DNA of 64,000 bases from Cymodocea nodosa. Taxonomy: Eukaryota; Streptophyta; Magnoliopsida; Alismatales; Cymodoceaceae. Below are positions 46,906-59,348 of this stretch, in pieces. The position numbers and the translations under genes were made by a program. How positions within the stretch are numbered: the stretch's first letter is position 1; the number at the start of each line of letters is the position of its first letter. The notes under the pieces were generated by a model that was not told the DNA's origin, did no database searches, and saw only the letters and a list, made by a program, of their open reading frames with translations. The stretch is from assembly GCA_036874045.1 (NCBI GenBank), contig JAZBRI010000011.1, positions 15,580,001-15,644,000 of the forward strand. Direction: 5' to 3'.

Positions 46906-48159
46906 ATGGCGGATTCTTCTGATGGTACCGCAAGGTCATGTCCAAGAGGGCACTGGAGACCAAGCGAGGACGAGAAACTCCGGCAGCTCGTCGAGCAACA
47001 CGGACCCCAGAATTGGAACTCCATCGCCGAGAAGCTTCAGGGAAGATCAGGCACGTAGATTAATGAAAAATACCTAATCACTCAAGCTCGATCTCCTTTC
47101 ATAATTACATGCGTGACATTAATCTTCACATACATATATACATAAACGTACAGGGCTATGTCGATATATAATGGTACGCAGTATATTGAAATATATATAT
47201 GGGAATGAATATTTTCTCTCGATGGTAATATTTGACAGATTAATTTTGCAGGGAAGAGTTGTAGATTGAGGTGGTTCAACCAACTTGATCCAAGAATAAA
47301 CAGAAGGCCATTTACGGAAGAAGAGGAAGCGAGGTTGCTGGAGGCTCACAGCCTACACGGGAACAGGTGGTCCATGATCGCTCGGCTGTTCCCCGGCCGG
47401 ACCGACAACGCCGTCAAGAACCACTGGCATGTGATCATGGCAAGAAGACGCAGGGAGAGGACCAGGCTCTTCGCAAACAGGTCGTCGTCCACCTTCAACC
47501 GCTGCCTTCTTTCCAGCCCTGAACTGATCATGGATGCCGGCACTCATCAACATCATCATCGCCATCGTAAATTCACCATGTCCACCGGCGGTGAGTTCGG
47601 CGACGTCGTCAGAAGGTTCTCAGAGTGTAGGAATAATACTCATAACCACGCGAAAGACGACGGAGCAGCTGCGACGAGCAGTCCAGCATCATCCTCCCGG
47701 GTCTTCTCCAACTTCGCCACCATCCCACCACCAACTTCCGAGGATCACGTACTTCTTCTCTACAGCTCGTCCGCCACGAAATCTGACTACGGAATTCTAG
47801 AGAGCTCAAGCAGCTGCCCTAGCGCTACACGTTGGCCGCCGCCTCCTCTTCGCCGCCGCTCATCCATGGCCAAGCATATCGGCGGCGCCGCTACCGGTAC
47901 CCATCGCGAAGGATCATGTGCCAGTTATAATAAGAACTTCACAAGGCACGTTCATCGTTCATTAATGGTCGGTCATCAGGGGCGTAATCCGATGATGAAG
48001 GCGGGGGTTAGCAGAAGTGGCCGTGGGTCGCCGACGGCGGAGTTGGTGTCGGCGAACGTCGACGACCAGCAGGCGAAAGCGGATGATGATGAATCGTCGA
48101 GGATGAGGCGGAAAGACGTGAACTTCATCGATTTTCTTGGTGTCGGCATCACCTCCTGA
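46906..48159 (+). CDS. R2R3-MYB transcription factor, subgroup 21 (MYB52/54/105/117-like)
   Basis: Two exons, 46906-47050 and 47252-48159, giving 350 residues. R2 has Trp at 17, 37 and 56 (GHWRPSEDEKLRQLVEQHGP, NWNSIAEKLQGRSGKSCRL). R3 has Phe 69 and Trp 88 and 107 (FTEEEEARLLEAHSLHGNRW, FPGRTDNAVKNHWHVIMARR). The WFNQLDPRIN linker and HWHVIMARR ending mark subgroup 21, as does the C-terminal FIDFLGVG. Members control boundary and meristem formation (LOF1/MYB117, MYB105) or secondary-wall genes (MYB52/54); which role applies is not decidable here. The C-terminal half is Ser/His-rich and disordered. The intron splits Gly 49 at the usual MYB position but starts with GC (TCAG|GCACGT), and no in-frame GT donor is nearby. 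Confidence 0.95.
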
Positions 48160-50666
48160 TCAAGCTAACGAAAGGATGAATATTCAAGATATGCCAATCA
48201 ATTAATTCTCGCCTTATGCGTTACGATTTTGAGGGTTCATCGATCCATACGTCATGTTTGAAGTAGTTTACTTGGATACATCGATTCTTTCTTTATTTAA
48301 TATTAATTTATCCGATATGGTAAGATGTTGCTTTGCTTGATTCTCAAGGCCTTCCAAATTTTCTTCTTCTTCGCAAGTGCGTCTTTATCGTACGTACGTA
48401 CGATATATATATATATGTATACAGAGAGAGAGAGAGAGATTTCTCAGCAATACAAGGTTATTTCAACATTCTTCCTTGCTTATAGTTTACTTTAATTAAG
48501 TTCTGCAAATATAATTATTTTTAAATTGAGTAAACATACGTACGAGGGCTAATTATATAGGTCTAAATATCATTATTGACTTTAATATCAGTATTTAATC
48601 AAGTTTTTTTTCATAATGATAACAATTTGCATTCATTAAGATTTAAACTTTGGCAAAAATTTATGAATAATGTGTGGTTCGTGGGCATGTAGGGGCAGAA
48701 GCCTCCACCGAAGTTTATAAAAATGTAATACAATAGATTAAGATATTTTTTACGTATTTTGAATCTTTAATTTCTACAAAATTTAAACTTATAATAGAAA
48801 CAAAGTAAGAGATTCTCTCACCACGTACGTACACACAATCTTGTGTGATTAAAGATTTTACTGTTCAACGGCGTCCATTAATTTCCTTCTGTGATAGCTG
48901 TCGTCAATACATGTGTGGTCGGACAACAACAATCAGTTAATTAATTCAATCACCATGGCATAATCGCCTCCTTTTCAGGTCCCGTTGGTAGTGTTCTTCT
49001 TCCGTGACGACGACGGACGACATGCGATACCAGACAGATCTGTGCCAATAGTCCCGATCGATAAGCTTGCATGGACTACGAGATTGTGCAGCACCTTATT
49101 TATATATGCACTTTTATTTCTATAATCTCAAGATATATGTAATCTCAATTATATAGTCAAAAATAGTTTTTTTTTTTAACTGTAACTGATCAGTAGTCCT
49201 TTGATTCGAAAATAGTGAAACTTGTTTTGTTGTATCGGAAATGTTTTTTTTTTTTTGCTTGAACTTGAATTGAAGATCGAATTCTTCTCTCACACACAGA
49301 CCTTATATATGGGATAATGCATGGAAGCTCAACTGCAACATCTATTTTGCATTAATGTTGATTTAAAAAATTGAAAAAAATATGCATGTACGTGCCAGGA
49401 GTGTTGAAACATTTTCACTCACAATTGATCAATTTTCGATTAATTAATGTTTAGGTATGTACGCGCGTACCATTAAAGAAGGTGTAAATTAATGGATCTG
49501 ATTAAAATAGAATGTTATATACGCCTATCTTGATTTTATCCTCGCACATAAAGAAATGAGTTGGGTGAATGCTCGTCCCTACCCGGAGGTTAACAGATTA
49601 ACCCACAATTATAATGGATTATTATTCTATGTATTTGTCAACGAGCTAGTCCTGAATAAAAGATGGAAATCTCTGCGATCTGTCCATTTTAAACGAGTCA
49701 GGATGAAGCCTTCACGTCCATGTTTGATTTATTATGGACTACGGTTAATGTGTCGTAATTACAAGGTCCAGGAGCCGAGTGTCGTAAGGAGATCATCGAT
49801 CTGATTCGACTCTTCACCGGCAGGCGTCGCCTCACAATCTCTCCGTTGGTCAAGAAAGGTGGTTTCACATGTTACCACGCCAACAACGACAGCGACGTCG
49901 ACGGTGTCGTCGTCCCTCCTCTCGCGTATCTCCGAACCAAACCTTCAAGCTTTGCCGACGAGTGATTGATTGGCATTCAAGCATATTATCGGTTTCAACT
50001 TTTCTTCGTTGACGATTCATCCGTTGGTTTCGTCCGCGCGACCACCTTCCCAAGATTGAAAGTCGGATGGTGGTTGTGGATTCTTGATTCATCTTTAACT
50101 AAAATACAAGACGATAATCCCAGGCTTAGATTTGAAGGGTTGACTCGTTGGGGTCACTTCCATGACAAATTGACACGCAGGTAACCATATATAGCAATCG
50201 TGGTTCTTCAAAGATTTTGCAAATACTTTCGGTTTACGTACCCAGTTGCTTGAAAATCAAGCCGTCTCACACTAAATGATGAATTGCCAATGACAAGTAA
50301 GTACACCATTGAAAATCAAATAAATTTTAAACAATCTATCGCCTCAAAGTTGTTTAATTCAGATTATAACAATTAATAATCTCATAACCTAACGTCCTCT
50401 ATTTTCAACCAATTAAATCTAAATTTACCTTTGAACCTACAATGAGAATCCCAACCTTTTCAAAAAACAAAAACAAAAAAAACTAACATATTGAAAAGCA
50501 ATATTATTCACAACATTTTATAGTGGTTTTTACGTAAATACAAAAAAGAAAGAAAGATCGAGGATAATTATGAAAATGCAAGACAATGTTTCCAACTCCC
50601 ACAAGCCTTTTGAAGAAACATTAGATTAAATTGTAACACGAAATTTGCATTTCAAAAATTCCAAAA
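48160..50666. other. Intergenic region between MYB and AAPT 3' ends
   Basis: Mostly AT-rich, with an (AT)n(AG)n composite microsatellite at about 48403-48440 and GTACGTAC stretches. The only coding-like segment is the fragment at 49755-50184. The last few hundred bases are probably AAPT 3' untranslated sequence on the minus strand. Confidence 0.5.
49755..50184 (+). pseudogene. Unrecognised coding-like fragment with one internal stop
   Basis: A single frame is open across about 143 codons except for one TGA at about 49964-49966. It reads protein-like on both sides: CRKEIIDLIRLFTGRRRLTI and KKGGFTCYHANNDSDVDG before the stop, RFQLFFVDDSSVGFVRATTF and KVGWWLWILDSSLTKIQDDN after it. GC content is clearly above the surroundings. 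There is no obvious start; CAG|GTAACC at the 3' end could be a splice donor. I do not recognise the family. It could be a gene fragment, a transposon-captured exon or a young pseudogene. Confidence 0.45.
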
Positions 50667-53600
50667 TCACGAAATGCATTGAAAACGTATTTTGGTAAAA
50701 AAAAAACTCAGCCTAACTTCTTTCCTTGTAATCCTAAAAATGTTTGCGACAGGGAAAATTGGTTCGAAAAGTTACATTGCCGTCTAGACGTCAACCTGTA
50801 TGTCAGCCGGCCCAGTCAGAAACAAAAACGAAATAATTTAATATAATATTACTAACGGAGGGTTATACCTAAACAATCAAATCTTAGATCAGATAAAAAT
50901 GAGGGATGATGATTAAATTAGCAATTGACCATAAAATTCTCCAAGCTAATGGAGAATAGGAATCCACTGCAGACGGTTTTGATTTTTTGTGAAGAAAACG
51001 GGTTAAGCAGAAATATTAACAAGGAAAACAAAATTTCAGCCTATTCTTTTTTCTCTGGATGGATCACACTTTACGAAACAAATGCCTGACTTTTCAATGA
51101 AAAAAATTGCAGAACCTTGCTTCCTCACTTTGGAAAGATATGAAAGCTATTCATATTTGGAATTCATGTATAATGTATGATAATAAATAGTTGTTTTAGT
51201 GGAACAAAAATTGATACAAATCTGAAACTACCTAACCCAGAACACTATAATGAAATTACAATATGCCAATATTATTTGGGATACCACCTCACCAGTTTCA
51301 TAAATTCCCGCATCACCACTTTGGACCCAAAATATGGTGTGAGGATGCACAAAACTGTGCATGAAGTTTCTTCAGGCCTCTTTTCTGGTAATTCTGTTAT
51401 CAAATACATATATATTCGATTACAAATCTCAAAAAAAAAAAAACATATTCTTCTCTTAATAAAGTTGCCATAGAAAAAAGCACATCAAAATCTAGCCTTT
51501 ATTACCTGAAGCAGTATATGCCCAAAGCATTGGTGATCTCATGGATGACAGATGTGGCGAAATGCAAATAGAGGGTCACTGTTTTCAGCAAAACGTATCA
51601 GACACGAGAAATATACAGCATACAAATGGATCACAGTTACCATTCAAAATATGATAATGTAAACATAATGACAAAGGAAACATGATTACCCCAAAACCCA
51701 ACAGATAACAAATACCACTTAAAATGATACAACTATGATGCTGTATTAGTGATTACAGAATCGAAGATCCCAAACTACTTGAAAAAAGTATCATAAGTCA
51801 CATTTGACGTTGTGAAAATTTTAAGAGAAAAGAAAAAAAATCAGACATTCTGGACATTGATCAAATACAGATAGGAATGTAATGCAACACCCATGATAAA
51901 CAATGAGGATGAGATATCTTAATCTGATGGCAATTACATATAACAATAATCAATACCTTGAATCCCACTATGTAGAATCAGTCGCAAGAATCATTTTACT
52001 TCATTTATTTATTTCCATAGCCTAATCTTCTGTTAAATTATATATACAACAATAATCAATACCTTGAATCCCACTACGTAGAATCAGTCACAATAGTCAA
52101 TTTACTTCATTTATTTCTACCCATAGCTTAATCTTCTGTTAAAATATATCATTTCAGATTTTTTTTTTTTTATTTCCATCCAAGTAACTTTTGATCTTCC
52201 TCTAATTTCACTTACGTTAATTAATTATTCTTTCCTTATCAACATATCTATGGGACTTCCATGAATATGGCCAGACCAGTTAAGAATATTTTTCCCTTAT
52301 TATAAGTTCAGTTGCCTACCATATTATGAATGAAATCATGTTGTCTCTCTATCATATTACCACCCATCTATCTTAACATTCTCATCTTAGTTACACTAAT
52401 TTTTGTATATTTTCATGTTTAACAATTCAACATTTTATGTCATAAAATATAATCAGCTGAATAGATGTTCTGTAGAATTTTTATTTTAAGGATATTCGTT
52501 TTATCATAGAAAACTCTAGATGTTCTAACCTAAGTAAATTCTATGAATAACATAATATATAATTTCTCCATGAACATAAATATTTAAAATTATTACTTTT
52601 AGGCTTTTCTAACCATACAATTTTATTCTTTTATCATTGTTCCCAACATTACTAAACTTAAGATTCCATGTATTTGGTCTATAACCTACCTAGTCTAATG
52701 TTTTGAATTCTAAGGTGTTTTACATAATTATAAATTAGAAATAAGTTCTACCTTACTTTCATCAATTAAAACTATATACTTAGTAAAGAAAATACACTAA
52801 ACTATTTCTTGTTAAAATTGTTAGGTTATTTCATCCATAATTACGACAAATGTTTTGAGAAAGGCATTAAACCAGCCAATCAGACTAGTTGATCATGAAT
52901 CAGCAGCCATGCCAGTCCAACCACCCACAATTGAACCATTTCTCTACGAACATAAATATTTAAAATTATTACTTTTAGGTTTTTCCAATTTTATGATCTG
53001 AGCATCATTCCCATTGTTACCAAACTGAGGCTCCATGTATTTGGCCTTTAATCTACTTAGTCTAAATCTTTTGAATTCTAAGATAATTTTCATGATTCTA
53101 ATTTAGAAATAAGTTCTTCCTTACTTTTATCAATTAAAACTATTTTTAGAAAATAACATACACCAAAGTATTTCTTCTTAAATTTTTTAGTAATTTCAAC
53201 TATGATTAACACCAGTATTTTGAGAACCAAATCAAACTAATCCAACTGTGAATTGACAGCTGTACCGATCTAACCATCTCCTGTTGAACCGTTTTTATAG
53301 TCCAACTAAGGTGACCGGTTGGGCCAGGTGGTCCAACAAGTAAACCCAGCTAATCTGACCAGTCTAAAAGAATTGAGCAAAAAACCAGTTGATTTTCTTT
53401 TCTTTTTTTATTAATAAGTTTTTTAATCAATATTTTCTTGAATAATCATTGTTTTGTTTTAAATAATCATGATTTTTTGAATAATCAGTGGTTTTTTATT
53501 ATTATCATTGTTTTTACTTTTCTTATCATGATCATTGTGTTTTTTGAATGATCACTGTCTTTAATAAAATTACAAGAAGATTCATGATGGCATGATAAAA

Positions 53601-56600
53601 TTTATTATGATGTTAACCACGAATGTGTGCTCTTATTTGAACTCGTTAATTTCCATTAGTGTATTAGGTAGTAGACTATTTTTCTAATCAAGTTACAAGT
53701 GAAGTGGTTCACTTTTGAAATTTTAAAGTTTCATATATGACGTGTATGAGATCCCACTCAAAATGTTGAATATAGGTAGAAAATCATTTATGTAACTTTC
53801 TGGAATTTTTGCTGAATTTTCTGTATTTTTCACTATATTCTGTATTTTATATTTAATTAATTAAAAATGATGTCATCTGGTCCAACTGGTTGGACTGATA
53901 ATTAAACTGGAATGAAAAATGGTCCATTTTCCAGTCCAATTTTGAAAACATTAATTAAGACAAACAGGTGAGGACTTACAGATGAACCTTAGTGTAAACC
54001 TATGCTAGTTGGAAAATCTTCTCTTCCACAGTCCAATGGAAATCACATGTTAATTGAAAAATAAGATTAGAGAAAATCTAACCTGTAAAACCACAAAATC
54101 CAAGGAGAACAAGATGCTCATCAACCAGAGGAACACTGCAAAAAAAAATGCATGTGATAAAAGCAAATAAAGAAAATTAAAGGTAAATATCAATGTTGGG
54201 TAAGTAACTATTGAAGCAAGAAATATGGACATACCCCCCATTGAGCTTCGCCGTAAGTGCATTTGCAATGGCAAGAGGAAGATACAGCAAAGACTGTTCA
54301 AAATAATGGTTTTGGTTATGGAGCTTGAAAGCCGATTAATTGGAAAAATATTACAACATGCTAAGAAAATCCAGACAAAGAAAATAAAGATATTAACAAA
54401 AGAGTACCATGCACATTCCAGTCTTCAATCCTTTAGGTTCATCACATAAGTGAGCAAGAATCATTCTCCCCTGTAAATAAAATGGTTGGAAAACAAAATC
54501 AATCAACTGCCATAACCAAAGAGGAGTGTAAAGAAAATATTGCTAAAGCTAAATAACAAAATAAAAGCAAAAACAAGCAGGTGCATAACATGTACAATAC
54601 GTCCAATAAACAGAAAAGAAAATCATTCATCCCAAGAGAAAGTCAATGAAAATGGCTATTTTGCAGTTTGTACATGGTCGGCATGTGTTGTGACTTGTAA
54701 GGCACAAACATAAATAAATATTTATGTAGATAATAGCTATTGACACCCAAGAGGTAAAAGAGTCTTTGCTTGGAAGGCTCTAAAAGTTCTAATTTTCATT
54801 ATTAGATTGGTAAATCCTTGGATGATCGATCCTTAATATGGGTCCTTACCACAAGGTATCCAAATGCAAATCCTGTTCCCACTATTAGCAGATGAGGATG
54901 ATTGCGCATGACATCATTCGGAGACAAAAATGACCTGGAAAATCTCATGGTTCATTATATTAGCATAGTTTAAACTTTAAAATTAAATGAAGCATCACTA
55001 GAGTAATAAATAGTATATACCAAGAAAGAACTCCAACTAAGAGAACACCAAAGGGAAAAAGCTGTCAACATAAAAAAAAAGGGAAAAAAAAATCTAGTAA
55101 GCAATATAAGAAATGATACTGAAAAAATTGAACACATTTGCAAGATATAGTGCACCATTGCTAATGCCAACAGCATGCTCCCTTTCCTTGCCCGAACAAC
55201 CTTGGAAACGTTATTAATGCTGCAATAGAGCATGTTAGTAGTAGTTTCCGAATAGTAGCTAAGAAGCAAGATTCACGCCCAAAAGTTCCAGAATTTGGAA
55301 GTGAAACACATCACTGGATGGATAGATTCAGAAATGTAAAGCCACAAATTTATTACTTACTTTGATCCAATGGTTGGGATAACACCACCAACAATCATAA
55401 GGAAAAGCACTAGTCCATAAAAAGGGATTTCTGGAATGGAAAAAAAATGCTCCAAAGTAAGAAGTTACATTAATATGACATGGTGCTATCTAATGCATAT
55501 CATCATCAACTGCAACTCAGATTTAGGCTAGCCATTTGCATCTACAAGGTTATCATAATAATATTACCAGGAATTGCTTGCATCCATTTCAAGAAAGGGA
55601 GTGACTTCCTAAAATCTTGTGCCCACCATTCAGCTCCTAAATTAAATGGATCATATCTTTAAGATTAATGATATCTTCAACAGGTAAAGAAAGAAATGTA
55701 GGTAAAAAAAGAAATAATTACCAGCTCACCTACGAAAAATGTAAGAAAATGGCACAAGTATATCAACATAAGACCTTCAGTAGGTCCATTGATTACTGGA
55801 AGAATGAGGGTATTGGTAAAAAAGCTGGACAAACCATAAGGACACCAAATGGTTAAACACAACTGTTTGAAAACAAAACAAAATTGCAAAAATAACAGCA
55901 AAGCTACAGAGCATAAAAGCAAGGATTTAAAGAAAATGCTGAAGACTAGGATAGGATAGGATAGGATAGGATAGGATCCATATGAAACATGACAAGACAG
56001 AAAAAAAAGGAAATGGCATGGTGGTACAAATTCATTAGAACCAAAATTACAAATGCAATATAATGATAGTAATTGATATGTGAAAATTTTTGTGCCCTAA
56101 ACAACTTAAACGTCCATCCAATTGAAAACCAAGAAGTCTCTATTTAAGTAAAACCTTGTTAAGGAAAGAGAATGAAAACTGATACTAGTTTTTGGAAGTA
56201 TCACTAACAGTGGGAACAAATAGAAAAAAATAGAAACCACAGCTAACTGTTTCACAAACCCTAAAGCAAAATGGCATGCAGAATATATAAAGGGATGCAA
56301 AATCACATGAAGTTGAAATGTGAACAATCAATTTCAGAAACATCAATAATGAAACCCTAAAATAACTCACTGCTCCCAAGTCGCGCAATAGAACGGAATT
56401 GCTGAAATTACCCAGAACCAGAAAGTCAACTGTCCACACATAGCAGTGCTTCCAAATGCCAAGCTTTCAAACTGAGAATGAACATAAGTATAGCTTAAAT
56501 TGGTTTCAATTTTACTAAAAATTACATAATTAAGAGCAACCTACCGCACATGCAAGTGCATCACATCCTGAAAAAATGACATATGAATGCATCAGTAGCG

Positions 56601-59348
56601 GCCGTGTTTTAAGTAGACCACTTCTAACAAGAAGGCTTAATAAAATTTCAGCAAAAAAGGGGTTCACCATGGTCAAAAAGTTCTCCGAGTGGACTGGATG
56701 AATTTGTACGTCTTGCTTGCTTTCCATCAACTGCATCAAAGGTCTGGCATACATGATAGAAAAGGAAATCTAAGGAAAAACCATATGCATGTAATTATGA
56801 GGCATCATCACAATGGTAAATATGATAGAAAATGAAATCTAAGGAAAAAGTGCATCCATGTAATTACAAGGCACCAACACAAAAGACTATGTCCCATGCA
56901 TCCTAAGTTTCATTAACATTTAGATATTTCAAACAAGCATCAGCATAATTTTTCTTTCACAAACCTGATATAAGAAGAGTAGCAACCCATGTGCAAGGTG
57001 GACCCATCGTGGGGGAGCAGTATCTAAATGAGGTGAATATATCTGTAATTTCAGAAAATGGCTTATTAAAAGGAAGAAAATCCTAACGATGAAATAAGTT
57101 AGACACTGTAATATCTATGTTTTTATAAGAAAAACATTTTAAAAAAATAATATCAGAGTCACAAGCACAACCAGTCATACATAAAACACTGACATGGAAA
57201 AGTAGAAATCAAATCATATTAAAGAGCACAATCTCTTCTTTGAATGAAAGGATAAAATGCTTCTCATTAAAAACAATAAGTGCCATCTAAAACTAGATAC
57301 TAAAATGTAAACAATAAAACTAAAAGAAACAGACAGCAAATCACTGACTCATAACAAGGAATCAATCCAAACTCTGATGAAATTTCTTGCTGTGGAAAAA
57401 TCACCTCAGTAGACATTTTACACTCAATTGCTAAGTTGTAATACTTTTTTCCCTCCATGGTGCCTACTTAAACATGTGATTATGCCAATGAATAGCTTGT
57501 GGTTTTCCTTTTTGGTTTGTAATGAATGTAATACTTGAATAAAACACTGAAATAATTCAGTTAGCCTGTATACACGCATATACCAATATGTGGAATGAAA
57601 ATACCTTATACAGAAAATTATAGTCACTCTGCCACTCAAGCATAACACAATACATGATATTAAAAATTGATTTGGTTCACAGACAAGGACAAAATGTAAC
57701 AAAATACAAAAAGAGAGTAGGAGTTACTCACATAACCAAGAAGTGCTGATGTCAGTAAGAATATGAACCCAGTAAGTGTAATCTGGGCAGCAAGCACGAA
57801 AGAATCCCATGTCAGAAATAATAAACTACTGCAGATTTTAACTGTAGAGGAAAAAGGGATAATTTAAAGAACATACCATATTTGGACTGGTAAGAAACCC
57901 AAGTTGGTACATGTGAAACCAAAAGCCAAGTTAGCAAAAGTTTATCAATAGCCTAAAAAAATTTAGCTGTTAAGGGGTATAATGTTAATAAAGAATCCAC
58001 ATAAACAAACTGATTTGAAATTTGTTGTCAGAATTCCATATGATCGCTTCTTTCAATCCTTTAACTTTGTTTGCCAATTATCCTCTTAGAATTTATGAAA
58101 TTTTTGTTAAATATCCTGCGATGTATTAATGGAAGATATCTACCCCTGATTGGTTAACCACAAGTTACAACATGATTTAGGTTGCAAGAAATCCTTTACA
58201 TCCCATTATTCTAAATATACCAAGTTCATGGCCTAAGGTTTCACAGAAAATACCAAAATAATTCTATCTGCTTCTACAATGTACTTTGTGTGCATGTACG
58301 CTCAAGTATTTCTCATGTCTTAAAGCATTGCATAGGTTCCATGCATAACTATTAAGACACCAAGGAAACCATCCATTAAGCTTGGTTGCAAAAGAACCAA
58401 TGTTAAGAAGTTCCAATTTTAATTGGTTTATTATTTGAGCTACAGATTACTAAATATGATTTGTGCATAAAATATATGTAGTCTTAACTCATATAACCTA
58501 AATAACAATGAAATATAAAAAAATAACAACAGTGATAAAATGTAGTACAATTAGCATCATAACATTAATTATAGACACATATTAACTAAACATATTTTAA
58601 AACATTAAGTTTTAAAATTTTTATCTTTTAATAAATCATTATGCTTAAAAATACATAAATCCTTACTAGACTTCATATTGATCTGACAAAGATCTATTTA
58701 TTAAAAATAAGGCAAGGTGTACAAATGTAATCACCCATCCCCATATCGTGCCCATCTACCTATGCATTGCTTAGCTGCCCACTCTAATAAGTATGGTCTC
58801 ATGTTACATTTCTCCAAAAGAACAAGGTGGGTTGAGCACTCCTACGTGGGTTCTCAACTCCTATGACCATACACTAACACAGAACTATGAAAGCTGGAAA
58901 AAAGAAGTTCCAGGATTCCAGACAAGCGGGAGCTGAAACAAGCATCTAAAATGCTAACACTTCTTGTCTCCACGTCCACTGCTACTCTTCAAAATTAGGG
59001 AACACTAAGATGAATTTGATGATACATTTAATAAAGAAACGTGTACTGCAATGAAAACTACTTAACAAATCAGTACCTCTCACAAATCATAGCACCCTTT
59101 GATGAAAATGATGATGACATAAGAACAAATAAGATAAATGAAACATCTGTTGCTTTGAGCTGGAAATAGCTATAGAACGGCAAACTAGTTGTGAAACAGT
59201 GCAACACTTACGGCATCCACAGTGGAAACAATGTGACACAACGAGTCCAAAATGGCTGCAGAACATATTTTGCAACAAGCGAATTATCCACTCCACTGTA
59301 CTTGTACTTGTGCAGTGTCGCGACGCCATGCTGACCAATGTAACCCAT
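50667..59348 (-). CDS. AAPT1: Aminoalcohol phosphotransferase (ethanolamine/choline phosphotransferase)
   Basis: Eighteen minus-strand exons: 59348-59212, 57886-57877, 57782-57732, 57042-56965, 56743-56668, 56567-56545, 56471-56371, 55824-55730, 55636-55568, 55430-55361, 55219-55156, 55061-55021, 54934-54850, 54470-54408, 54293-54235, 54135-54083, 51578-51506, 50733-50667; 404 residues. The CDP-alcohol phosphotransferase signature D-x2-DG-x2-AR-x8-G-x3-D-x3-D is complete at residues 95-120. Several hydrophobic segments follow ([45 protein letters not shown]), as in this ER/Golgi membrane enzyme, which makes phosphatidylethanolamine and phosphatidylcholine from diacylglycerol and CDP-aminoalcohols. 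The N-terminus [20 protein letters not shown] is family-typical. Exons 2 (10 nt) and 6 (23 nt) are microexons. The usual C-terminus ITRKEA-stop reads ITRKEV and runs 15 residues further. Intron 16 is 2.5 kb and filled with transposon remains. Confidence 0.93.
51944..52152. repeat. 106-bp tandem duplication of a LINE tail in AAPT intron 16
   Basis: Copies at 51944-52049 and 52050-52152 share CAATAATCAATACCTTGAATC, CCACTA-GTAGAATCAGTC and TTTACTTCATTTATTT in order, about 90 percent alike by eye. Confidence 0.9.
51944..52640 (-). mobile_element. Decayed RTE-like non-LTR retrotransposon in AAPT intron 16
   Basis: On the minus strand about 52358-52404 translates to [19 protein letters not shown], which matches the plant LINE reverse-transcriptase C-terminal motif KMSVAEMRMLRWMCG. 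The element's 3' tail, with a CCCACTATGTAGAATC motif related to the common CCCACTANGTGGGGTC tail, follows at lower coordinates. Stops and frameshifts are abundant, so the element is dead. It lies in the same orientation as its host gene. Confidence 0.7.
52563..53300. repeat. 376-bp tandem duplication in AAPT intron 16
   Basis: Copy A (52563-52938) and copy B (52939 to about 53300) share ACATAAATATTTAAAATTAT, TCCATGTATTTGG, TTTTGAATTCTAAG, AGAAATAAGTTCT and CATCAATTAAAACTAT-like blocks at constant 376-bp spacing. Each copy ends with a TTTTGAGAA motif that begins a transposon-like segment. Confidence 0.85.
53214..53952. mobile_element. Degenerate DNA-transposon/MITE-like element
   Basis: The left end AGTATTTTGAGAACCAAATC and the right end, read on the other strand, AATGTTTTCAAAATTGGACT are imperfect inverted ends. 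Both flanks are rich in CCAACTGGTTGGACT-like and ACCGGTTGGGCCAG motifs, as in the plant elements whose ends read TTTTGAAAACCGGACCGG. There is no transposase frame. Boundaries are approximate. Confidence 0.45.
55948..55977. repeat. (AGGAT)6 microsatellite in AAPT intron 7
   Basis: Six perfect copies of AGGAT (equivalently GGATA). The tract is intronic, between AAPT exons 7 and 8. Confidence 0.95.

Noticed and set aside
56668..56743. Apparent 4-base deletion (CAAG) in the AAPT active-site exon
   Set aside because: Re-reading the minus strand shows both CAAG copies are present. The frame [20 protein letters not shown] is intact.
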